A stretch of 43,785 nucleotides of DNA from Bryobacterales bacterium (GTDB lineage: Bacteria; Acidobacteriota; Terriglobia; Bryobacterales; Bryobacteraceae). The notes under the pieces are model-generated. The model had not been told where the DNA came from. It saw only the letters and a program-made list of their open reading frames with translations, and did no database searches. The stretch lies in the NCBI GenBank assembly GCA_016789755.1, contig JAEUQG010000339.1, positions 1-43,785 of the forward strand, in the 5' to 3' direction. Position numbers and translations under genes: made by a program. Of the stretch, positions 1 to 6,697 are shown in pieces (position 1 is the stretch's first letter; the number at the start of each line of letters is the position of its first letter).

Positions 1-2239
1 CGCCGACGGGGTTGATGCCATCGACGGAGCTGAAGAATGTCGTGGTGGCGGCGAAGCCCTGATTGGAATTGTTGACGTAGCGGCTGGTGGTGGGGAGGAA
101 CGTCATGCCGTATCCGGCGCGGAGGGCGAGTTTGCTGGTGATGGAATAGGCGAGGCCGAGGCGAGGACCGAAATTGTTCCAGTCGATGTCCTGTTGTTTG
201 CGCGGATTGCCACTGACGCCGACGAATTCGAGTCCGCCGCGGAGGTTGGGGAGGCCCGTGGGTGTGGCGAGTGGGGAGGCGACATCGGGATTGAAGTAGC
301 TGAGGCGATTGAAGCGCTCCCAGCGCGGGGTTTCGACATCCCACCGGATGCCGGCATTGATAGTAAGGCTGGTGTTGACGCGGATGTCGTCCTGGACGAA
401 CAGGCCGTGATAGAGCTGTGGCGATGCGGAAGGTTCGAGAATGATGATGTTGCCGCTGGCCGGATTGCCAAGCATGAAACTGGCGAAGGAATTGCCGCCG
501 CCTCCGGTTTGGGCGTTGGGGCCGCGGGTGAAGCCGGTATTGAAGGCGAACTGTCCGGCGGCGGTGCCGTTGTTAACCCAGTTGGCGCGATAGACTCGCC
601 AATCGGTGCCGAGTTTGAGGGAATGACGCCCGCGCACTTCACGAAAAGTCACGGCGAGGGCGTGGACTTCGGCGATGCGCTCAAAGAGATGATTGGAGCT
701 GAGGCCGAAGTATCCCGCCGGCGAAATGCGAGGGAGCGACGTATCCTGGCGGGCGGCGGAGAAGGCGGCCGGCCAGCCGTAGGTGGTCAAGTCCGTGCCG
801 GTGCTGCGCGGTTCGCGCACGTTGCTCTGGCGGGTGAACCCGTAGCGAATGTTCAACAAACGCGTGGAGGAGAGTGTCAGTGTATCGTCGAGGACTCCAT
901 TGTGATTGCGGATCTGCTGGGCGAAGACGCCGGGAGAGGCGATGTTGCCGAACCAATCGGGCAGCAGGCCGTTGTTGTGGTTGTAGGAATGGCGGCCGTA
1001 GAAGCGGTGAGTGGGGGAGAAGAGGTGATCGATACGTCCCGTAAGTTGCTTTTCCTTGTCGGTGGCCGAGGCGTTAGAGATGAAGTTGTTGGTGCCGGAC
1101 GTGTTCGGTTCGGGCCAGAGGGGGGAGATCTTGACTGCGACGGAATCGAAGCGGGTTGCGGGAATGCGGTTGCCTGCGAAGGGCTGACGAGTGAAGGTAG
1201 TGCCAGATTGGGTGACGGCGAGGGGATCGAAGATGCTCTGGGCGAACTGACCGTTCTTTTCAGCCGCAGTGGGTGTGATGCCGGACAGGAAGGCGCCGCG
1301 GCGGTTTTCAATGCCTTCGTAGTTGGCGAACCAAAACGTCTTGTCGCGGACGATGCGTCCGCCGGCGCGTCCGCCGAATTGGTTATAGACGAAGTGGCCT
1401 CGGCTCACGCCGGCGCGGTTGCTGAAGAAGTTATTGGCGTCGAGGTTGCGGTTGCGGAGGAACTCGAAGAGGCTGCCGTGGAACTCGTTGGCGCCGCCGC
1501 GGGTGGCGTATGTGATGACGCCACCGCTGGTGCGGCCGAATTCAGCGTCATAGAGATTGGTGCGGACACGGAATTCCTGGGTGGCGTCGATGGAGGGGAT
1601 GAAGGCAATCTGGTTCTGGCAGCAGAGTGAGAGAGGGACACCGTCGACGAGAACATCGTTATGGGCGCTCATGCCGCCGTTGACAACAAGGTTGGCAGTG
1701 GCGGCTTGGATGAGGGCGGCGCGGCCGTCGGGGGTTCCGATGCCGAAACTGGTACCGGGCACGACACCGGTGACCAGGGCGGCGAGTCCGACGACGTTGC
1801 GGCCGTTAAGGGGGAGTTCGAGGATTTTTCGATTCTCGATGGCTTGGCCTAGGGATGCTTCGCTGGTGTCGAGCAGCGGGGTTTCGGCGGTGACTTCAAT
1901 GGATTCGGTGACCGCTCCGATGCTCATCTGGATATCGACGCGGGCGCGTTGACCAACCTGAATGGTGACGCCGTTGCGGACGAAGCGCCGGAAGCCCTGC
2001 GTTTCGGCGGTAAGTTGATAGTCTCCGGGCAGCAGTTGGCTGAGGATGTAGCCTCCGGTGGCGTCAGTGGTGGCTTCGCGCGATTCACCCGTGGCGGTAT
2101 TGCGGAGGGCAACTTTGACGCTGGTAATAGGGGCGCTTTGTTCATCGGTGACGTTACCCGACAATTCCCCGGAGGCCGATTGCGCCATGCAGGCGGCCGC
2201 GGGAAGCAAGGAGCAGAGTAGGAGACGTGAGACTCGCAT
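1..2239 (-). CDS. TonB-dependent receptor, Oar-like, with carboxypeptidase-regulatory-like N-terminus (3' end beyond window)
   Basis: The frame is open from the ATG at 2239 down to base 1, so about 746 residues are present and the C-terminal half of the barrel is missing. The product starts with a signal peptide ending near ACMAQS, followed by a carboxypeptidase D regulatory-like (Ig-like) domain with the typical GNVTDEQSAPI and GYILSQLLPGDYQL segments (about residues 25-110). A plug domain with ELPLNGRNVVGLAALVTGV follows, then barrel strands with NEFHGSLFEFLRNRNLDANN, YNQFGGRAGGRI and LFVQDDIRVNTSLTINAG. This is the layout of acidobacterial outer-membrane TonB receptors thought to import oligosaccharides or other large nutrients; the substrate cannot be told. 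It is divergent from the regulator-like gene at 2362. A possible -10 (TACAAT, 2255-2260) lies upstream. The opposite strand is also open for long stretches, which is a GC-rich shadow. Confidence 0.9.
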   Translation of the reverse strand, partial: MRVSRLLLCSLLPAAACMAQSASGELSGNVTDEQSAPITSVKVALRNTATGESREATTDATGGYILSQLLPGDYQLTAETQGFRRFVRNGVTIQVGQRARVDIQMSIGAVTESIEVTAETPLLDTSEASLGQAIENRKILELPLNGRNVVGLAALVTGVVPGTSFGIGTPDGRAALIQAATANLVVNGGMSAHNDVLVDGVPLSLCCQNQIAFIPSIDATQEFRVRTNLYDAEFGRTSGGVITYATRGGANEFHGSLFEFLRNRNLDANNFFSNRAGVSRGHFVYNQFGGRAGGRIVRDKTFWFANYEGIENRRGAFLSGITPTAAEKNGQFAQSIFDPLAVTQSGTTFTRQPFAGNRIPATRFDSVAVKISPLWPEPNTSGTNNFISNASATDKEKQLTGRIDHLFSPTHRFYGRHSYNHNNGLLPDWFGNIASPGVFAQQIRNHNGVLDDTLTLSSTRLLNIRYGFTRQSNVREPRSTGTDLTTYGWPAAFSAARQDTSLPRISPAGYFGLSSNHLFERIAEVHALAVTFREVRGRHSLKLGTDWRVYRANWVNNGTAAGQFAFNTGFTRGPNAQTGGGGNSFASFMLGNPASGNIIILEPSASPQLYHGLFVQDDIRVNTSLTINAGIRWDVETPRWERFNRLSYFNPDVASPLATPTGLPNLRGGLEFVGVSGNPRKQQDIDWNNFGPRLGLAYSITSKLALRAGYGMTFLPTTSRYVNNSNQGFAATTTFFSSVDGINPVG

Positions 2240-2323
2240 GGGGGTGTGGACTCGATTGTAAAGGCGAGGTTCCGGGCGCGGAAGTGACGGGCGGTTCCAA
2301 CACCCACCAAACATACGCGTAAC

Positions 2324-2352
2324 TTGTTCAAACATGGACCACTTGATATGAT
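2324..2352 (+). promoter_or_regulatory. Candidate sigma70-type promoter for the 2362 gene
   Basis: TTGTTC (2324-2329) and TATGAT (2347-2352) are separated by 17 bp. The predicted start of transcription falls about 2-3 bases before the ATG at 2362, so the mRNA may be nearly leaderless and the GGGGAGA just upstream of the ATG may lie outside the transcript. Confidence 0.4.
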
Positions 2353-2361
2353 CGGGGAGAA

Positions 2362-3621
2362 ATGGTGGAAACGCGCGGCCGCGAGCAGAAACGGGAAGCT
2401 CTGGATGCCGTGCTGGCGAGCCGGACCTTTGAACGCAGCCCTCAGTTGAAGGCATTTTTGCGCTTTGTGTGCGAGCGCGAAATGGAGGGTGCGGCGGAGA
2501 CGTTGAGCGAGTATGTAATCGGGGTAGACGTCCTGGGGCGGCCCGACGGATACTCACCGACGGAGGACGCAATCGTGCGGAACCGTGCGTTCGCGTTGCG
2601 GCGGAAACTGGATGAGTATTACCTGCATGAGAACGCTGGGGCTCGGGTGCGGATTGAGATACCGCGGGGACAGTATGCTCCGATCTTCGTGGCTGTGGAG
2701 GCCGAGGCGGGGGAGGAAGCGGAAGGGCCGGACGTTCCGGTGAAGGAGAAAGCCGGGCCGTGGAGAGGCGGTTTGGCCATTGCGTTTATGGCGGGATTGG
2801 CGGTGGCTTCGCTCGTATGGTGGATTGGGCGTCCGGCAGAAGCTGAAAGGGTGGACGAGGCGTTGCGGGCGTCGTGGGGACCGCTTTTACTGGGGCCAGA
2901 AGCCACAATCGTCCATATCTCAGCCCCGCTGCATCTGTTCGTGCGTCCCAACGATACGCGGATGCCGGATGAGCGGCCGCGGATTGAGCAGGAGGATCTG
3001 CTGCGGTGGTACCGGCACTTTCCGCAGTTGCCGCCGGCGGAGCGGCTGTTCGTGCGGCCGACACCGAATGCTCCGTTGTGGGGGGATGCGTTGTCGATGT
3101 CGATTGTGGGGCGGGTGTTGGAACGGTCGGGGGTGGCATGGGAGGTCATGCCGGCGCGGGTGGGATCGGAGCCGCTGTTGCGGAATCGGAATGCGCTGGT
3201 GCTGGGACGTCCGGAGTATAGCCGGGTGGCGGGAAAGCTGCTGGAGCGGCAGCCGCTCACGGTGGAGTATCACGAAGGGTTGCGGGAGTACGCGGTGCTG
3301 GATCGGGGTAAAGGGGAGCGGTGGTTTCTACCGAGGTATGGAGCGAACGATTATGCGGAGGTGGTGTACGGTTTGATAACCGTGATGCCGAGCGAAGGAT
3401 CGCCGGCGGGGGACCGCAGGACGGTGGTGCTGACCGGGACGAATTCGGCGGGAGCGCAGGCGGCGGCGGAGTTCTGGAGTTCGGCGCGGGAGATGGGGGC
3501 TTTGCGCGCACGAATGGAAGGGGTGCTGCCTCGCGGTTACCAGGTGCTTGTGCGTGCGACGTCCAGCGCTACGATGACGCTGGACGTGTTTTACGAAAGC
3601 CACCGTGTGGTGGAGCGTTAG
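2362..3621 (+). CDS. Membrane-anchored regulator-like protein of acidobacterial type
   Basis: 419 residues. Residues 10-110 resemble the N-terminal domain found in many Solibacter-type proteins: a segment like FERSPQLKAFLRFVCE, then LSEYVIGVDVLGRPDGYSP, then DAIVRNRAFALRRKLDEYY and RVRIEIPRGQYAPIF. That domain looks like a helical, possibly DNA-binding, unit. A linker leads to one membrane helix (about 136-155, AIAFMAGLAVASLVWW), and residues 160-419 would be outside the cytoplasm. The outer part has no family I can name; it alternates strand and helix like a ligand-binding fold. The topology (cytoplasmic possible DNA-binding part, membrane helix, outer sensor) and the divergent TonB receptor suggest a one-component membrane regulator, but this is inference. 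The stop overlaps the convergent msrP stop by 4 bases. Confidence 0.75.
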   Translation: MVETRGREQKREALDAVLASRTFERSPQLKAFLRFVCEREMEGAAETLSEYVIGVDVLGRPDGYSPTEDAIVRNRAFALRRKLDEYYLHENAGARVRIEIPRGQYAPIFVAVEAEAGEEAEGPDVPVKEKAGPWRGGLAIAFMAGLAVASLVWWIGRPAEAERVDEALRASWGPLLLGPEATIVHISAPLHLFVRPNDTRMPDERPRIEQEDLLRWYRHFPQLPPAERLFVRPTPNAPLWGDALSMSIVGRVLERSGVAWEVMPARVGSEPLLRNRNALVLGRPEYSRVAGKLLERQPLTVEYHEGLREYAVLDRGKGERWFLPRYGANDYAEVVYGLITVMPSEGSPAGDRRTVVLTGTNSAGAQAAAEFWSSAREMGALRARMEGVLPRGYQVLVRATSSATMTLDVFYESHRVVER

Positions 3622-4547
3622 AACTCTTTTCCGTTGTACAAGGCAGAGACGTGTTTTTCGTACCCGTTGTACATGAGAGTGGGGCGCCGCTCCATGGTGG
3701 GGATGACCTTCTCGAACGCTTGAGACCAACGCGGGTGGGACTTCTGGGGATTGACGTTGGAATAGAAGCCGTATTCGGAAGGCTGCAACTGATGCCAGAG
3801 GGTTTCCGGTTCCTTGGCCACGAATTCAATTTTTACGATGGATTTGATGCTCTTGTAACCGTACTTCCAAGGCACGACGAGACGGATGGGAGCGCCGTTC
3901 TGCTTGGGGAGCGGCTTGCCGTACATACCGGTGACGACCAGTGTGAGCGGGTTCATGGCTTCGTCCATCCGGAGGCCTTCGGTGTAGGGCCAGGGATAGA
4001 AGGGCATGATTCGGATGCCAGGCATTTCCTTGGGGCGGTTGGCAGTCTGGAAGCGGATGTATTTCGCCTCGGACTTCGGCTGGAGAGCTTTGACAAGATT
4101 GGCCAGCGGGAAGCCGGTCCACGGGACGGCCATGGACCAAGCCTCGACACAGCGGAAGCGGTACAGCCGTTCTTCGAGGGGGTACGTTTTGAGGATATCG
4201 TCGAAGTCGAGGGTCTGCGGCTTGGCGACGAGGCCACTCACTTCGATTTTCCAGGGGCTTGTGACAAAGTTGCCGACCTTGTGACGGACGGCCTGTTTGT
4301 CCTGCGCGTCGAATTCGTAGAAGTTGTTGTAACCGGTGGCGGCGAACTCTTCGGTGACAGGCCGATCGAGCGCGAACTCGGAGTTACGCTTGGCGGGATA
4401 GAGGGGTTGGCCTTCGGCGGCAGCGAGCAGGCGTTCCACACCGAGGAAGCCGGCAGCCTTGAGGATTTGGCGGCGGTTGAGGAATACGTGCTCCGGAGTC
4501 GCTTCACGCTCCGGGATCTCCCAGCCATTCGGAATCTTAATCAGCAT
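3618..4547 (-). CDS. msrP: Periplasmic protein-methionine-sulfoxide reductase, catalytic subunit MsrP (YedY)
   Basis: 309 residues, close to the roughly 330 of the E. coli protein. MsrP is a molybdenum-molybdopterin enzyme that repairs oxidised methionines in periplasmic proteins. A Tat signal is visible (NRRQILKAAGF, twin Arg at 25-26). The core carries YNNFYEFDAQD, the PLEERLYRFRCVEAWSM block with the Mo-ligand cysteine C133, VPWTGFPL, NGAPIRLVVPWKYGYKSIKSI and YGFYSNVNP, all near identical to known MsrP. The start has a GAAAGG ribosome site about 7 bases upstream. In proteobacteria msrP is followed by msrQ, the haem-containing membrane electron donor; none is present here, so the donor must be encoded elsewhere. 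It is divergent from the propeller gene at 4615 and convergent with the 2362 gene. Confidence 0.95.
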   Translation of the reverse strand: MLIKIPNGWEIPEREATPEHVFLNRRQILKAAGFLGVERLLAAAEGQPLYPAKRNSEFALDRPVTEEFAATGYNNFYEFDAQDKQAVRHKVGNFVTSPWKIEVSGLVAKPQTLDFDDILKTYPLEERLYRFRCVEAWSMAVPWTGFPLANLVKALQPKSEAKYIRFQTANRPKEMPGIRIMPFYPWPYTEGLRMDEAMNPLTLVVTGMYGKPLPKQNGAPIRLVVPWKYGYKSIKSIVKIEFVAKEPETLWHQLQPSEYGFYSNVNPQKSHPRWSQAFEKVIPTMERRPTLMYNGYEKHVSALYNGKEF

Positions 4548-4577
4548 CGTCGAGCCTTTCTTTCCCTATTCTATCCC

Positions 4578-4607
4578 TTTACTATGGCCACATATTCCCG
4601 ATATGCT
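4578..4607 (+). promoter_or_regulatory. Candidate promoter of the propeller gene
   Basis: TTTACT (4578-4583), an 18 bp spacer and TATGCT (4602-4607). Transcription would begin at about the ATG at 4615, which argues for a leaderless mRNA and supports 4615 as the true start over several upstream in-frame codons that lie inside msrP. Confidence 0.4.
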
Positions 4608-4614
4608 GCCTTTC

Positions 4615-5616
4615 ATGCAACACAGACATTGGACGGACGAACGAGCACGGGGAGGCCGGTGCGGGCTGTTGTTCGCGCTGGGGGTCTGCCTGCTGGGCGC
4701 CCAGGACATCGCCGTTGTGGAGAAGAAGGCCGGCATGGTGGCCTTCTATGACGCAACGGGCAAGCGCACGGGGGAGGTGAAAGTCGGCAGCCATCCTCAT
4801 GAACTGATGTTTTCGGCGGACCGGAAGTTTCTCTATGTATCGGACAACGGGATGCTGTGGATGACGGACAAGGGGGAGGGGTGGAACACGATCTCCATCA
4901 TCGATGTGTCGAAGCGGAAGAAGGCAGGGGTGATCGATTTGGGGAATTACCGGCGTCCGCACGGTCTGGATCTGAATCCGAAGACCGGGCAGATTCTTTC
5001 GACAATCGAAAATCCATACGGGTTGCTGCTGATCGATCCGGTTGCGCGGAAGGTGCTGCGCAAGTTCGATGTGCAAGGGACGAGCCCGCACATGGCGATC
5101 TACGGGCCGAGGCACGAGACGGCTTGGGTCAGCAACTCGGGGACGGGGACGCTGGCGATCGTGGACCTGACGAGCGGGGCGGTGAAACTGGTGGCGGTGG
5201 GCAAGAATCCGCAGGGGGCGGTGATGACACGCGATCAGAGGACGGTGTATCTCACGATATCGCAGGAGAACCGGATTGCGATCATCGACACGGCGAGGCA
5301 AGAGGTGACGGGGAACATCCCGACGGGAGGCGCTCCGGCGCGGCTGGCGCTGACTCCGGACGAGAAGATGCTGGTCTACAACTGGCAAGAAGACGGGGTG
5401 GCGTTCGCCGATATCGCGGCGCGCAGGGAAGTGGGGCATGCCAAACTGCCTGGGCGTCCGTTGTCGCTGTATTTGTCGCGTGACGGCAAGCGGGCGTACT
5501 TGGGGATTCAGGACAGCGACAAGATTGCAATTGCGGATGTTACGACGCGGAAGGTGACGAGAATTTTCGACACGCCGAAAGGGCACGGGCCGGACACGAT
5601 CGTAGAGGTACCGTAG
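4615..5616 (+). CDS. YncE-like secreted seven-bladed beta-propeller protein
   Basis: 333 residues from the ATG at 4615 (an ATG at 4603 would add four). The N-terminus holds a signal peptide (CGLLFALGVCLLGAQ). The rest is built of roughly 40-residue units with the YncE/YVTN pattern: HPHELMFSADRKFLYVSDN, TISIIDVSKRKKAGVIDLGN, GTLAIVDLTSGAVKLVAVG, RIAIIDTARQEVTGNIPTGG and KIAIADVTTRKVTRIFDTPKG. Such propellers are periplasmic or secreted binding proteins; no catalytic residues are evident and no ligand can be assigned. The gene is divergent from msrP and its stop lies 4 bases from the convergent thiol-oxidoreductase stop. Frames running further upstream overlap the msrP start and have no secretion signal at their own N-terminus. 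Confidence 0.85.
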   Translation: MQHRHWTDERARGGRCGLLFALGVCLLGAQDIAVVEKKAGMVAFYDATGKRTGEVKVGSHPHELMFSADRKFLYVSDNGMLWMTDKGEGWNTISIIDVSKRKKAGVIDLGNYRRPHGLDLNPKTGQILSTIENPYGLLLIDPVARKVLRKFDVQGTSPHMAIYGPRHETAWVSNSGTGTLAIVDLTSGAVKLVAVGKNPQGAVMTRDQRTVYLTISQENRIAIIDTARQEVTGNIPTGGAPARLALTPDEKMLVYNWQEDGVAFADIAARREVGHAKLPGRPLSLYLSRDGKRAYLGIQDSDKIAIADVTTRKVTRIFDTPKGHGPDTIVEVP

Positions 5617-5620
5617 GGGA

Positions 5621-6499
5621 TCAGCGGGCGTTCTTCAGCTCCTCATCGAGGATGGGCTTGAGCAAATCGGGCTCGATCTGGGCGCGGAATTGCTTGCCGT
5701 TTATAAAGAATGTGGGGGTACCGGAGACGCCAACGGCTCGGCCTTCGTTGAGATCCTGCTCAACCTGGCGGCGGTACTTGCCGGATTCGACATCGGCGGC
5801 GAAGCGAGTCATGTCGAGCCCGAGTTCCTTGGCCCAGGTGAGGATATTGGCCTTGTTGATGGCCTTGGAGTTGGCGAACATTTTGTCGTGCAGAGGCCAG
5901 AACTTGCCTTGGGCGTGAGCGGCGAGCGCGGCTTGGGCCGCCAATTCGGCTTGGGAATGGGTATCGAGGGGAAACTGTTTGAAGACGAGGCGGATTTCGT
6001 TGGGATACATCTTCAGGATGTCGTAGATTTTGGCGGCGGCGATGCGGCAGTAGGGGCACTGGAAGTCGGAGAATTCGACGATGGTGATGCGCGGCCTGGA
6101 GGCGCCTGTGGAGGGTGCACCGGTAGTGTTGAGGGCGACCTTTTCGCCGAGCAGGGAGGCGCGGCGGGCCTTCATGAGTTCGGAGTTGCGGAGCGAGGCG
6201 CGCACTTGTTCAGGGGAGCGTCCGGCGCGCATTTCGGCGGCGGCCATGGAGGCGAGCAGGCGGCTATCGGAACAGGCAGGGTCTTTGATGCGGCATTCGG
6301 CGACCTTCATGCCACAGGTACAGGCACAGGATTCCTCGCGAAGGATTTTGAGCACGGCGGACTTCTGCACGGCGGTGAGGCCGGACATGTCGAGGGCCGG
6401 GAGGTCGGTGGCGGCTTTCCAATCCTGAGCGGCGAGAGAGGCCGCGAGGAGCGCGAGAAGGGGGAAAAGGCGGTGGATGCTCAAGTTCTCATTATCCAT
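5621..6499 (-). CDS. DsbA-family thiol oxidoreductase with a cysteine-rich, CcmH-like N-terminal segment
   Basis: 292 residues. After a signal peptide (LFPLLALLAASLAAQ), residues 50-105 contain a cysteine cluster, C58-A-C-T-C62-G-M and C69 and C76, in the pattern CxCxCGM..ECxxxDPxC, followed by an acidic helix and GRSPEQVRASL. This resembles the N-terminal part of CcmH/CycL-type cytochrome c maturation proteins, but with more cysteines. Residues 135-292 are a DsbA-like thioredoxin fold (Thioredoxin_4 type) with active site C148-P-Y-C151, the KQFPLDTHSQAELAAQAALAA helix and the cis-Pro loop VSGTPTFFINGKQF. The likely role is disulfide formation, isomerisation or haem-ligand thiol handling in the periplasm. 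The ATG is about 30 bases from the tRNA-Arg gene, which is transcribed the other way. Confidence 0.88.
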   Translation of the reverse strand: MDNENLSIHRLFPLLALLAASLAAQDWKAATDLPALDMSGLTAVQKSAVLKILREESCACTCGMKVAECRIKDPACSDSRLLASMAAAEMRAGRSPEQVRASLRNSELMKARRASLLGEKVALNTTGAPSTGASRPRITIVEFSDFQCPYCRIAAAKIYDILKMYPNEIRLVFKQFPLDTHSQAELAAQAALAAHAQGKFWPLHDKMFANSKAINKANILTWAKELGLDMTRFAADVESGKYRRQVEQDLNEGRAVGVSGTPTFFINGKQFRAQIEPDLLKPILDEELKNAR

Positions 6500-6513
6500 C
6501 AGGCGGTGGCTGG

Positions 6514-6519
6514 TAGAAT
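6514..6519 (+). promoter_or_regulatory. Candidate -10 box of tRNA-Arg
   Basis: TAGAAT preceded by TGG (extended -10 like), 10 bases before the first base of the mature tRNA. No good -35 hexamer is visible at the expected distance. Confidence 0.3.
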
Positions 6520-6529
6520 GTGTGTATGG

Positions 6530-6606
6530 GGGCCCGTAGCTCAGGTGGATAGAGCATCTGCCTTCTAAGCAGAGGGTCGCTGGTTCGAGTCCAGCCGGGC
6601 CTACCA
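6530..6606 (+). tRNA. tRNA-Arg, anticodon UCU
   Basis: A 77-base cloverleaf can be folded by eye. Acceptor GGGCCCG (6530-6536) pairs with CGGGCCT, leaving a G:U at the first pair, followed by discriminator A and an encoded CCA (6604-6606). The D stem is GCTC/GAGC (6539-6542/6552-6555), the anticodon stem TCTGC/GCAGA (6557-6561/6569-6573), and the anticodon TCT (6564-6566). The T arm is GCTGG-TTCGAGT-CCAGC. It reads AGA codons. Confidence 0.97.
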
Positions 6607-6628
6607 GCCTTCGCCTTCGGCGAAGGCT
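6606..6628. repeat. Perfect 10 bp inverted repeat directly after tRNA-Arg
   Basis: AGCCTTCGCC (6606-6615), loop TTC, GGCGAAGGCT (6619-6628). The stem begins at the last base of the tRNA CCA. A second, imperfect GC-rich hairpin follows at about 6629-6660 (GCCCGCC ... GGTGGGC). There is no T-run, so it is a poor intrinsic terminator on sequence alone; it could serve as an end-processing or termination hairpin for the tRNA and for the convergent TonB gene, or be a dispersed REP-like element. Confidence 0.7.
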
Positions 6629-6697
6629 GCCCGCCGAAGCCCAAGGGCGAAGGTGGGCTCTACGATCCCTGCAAGAACAGGCTGAAACCCATCTGTG

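Noticed and set aside
194-1630. Long plus-strand open frame opposite the first TonB receptor
   Set aside because: The minus-strand frame encodes recognisable TonB-receptor blocks throughout; the plus-strand product is low-complexity Gly/Ala/Val/Glu-rich, as expected of a GC-rich shadow.
6606-6660. Attachment site or mobile element boundary at tRNA-Arg
   Set aside because: No integrase, no direct repeat of the tRNA 3' end seen elsewhere in the window, and flanking genes look native.
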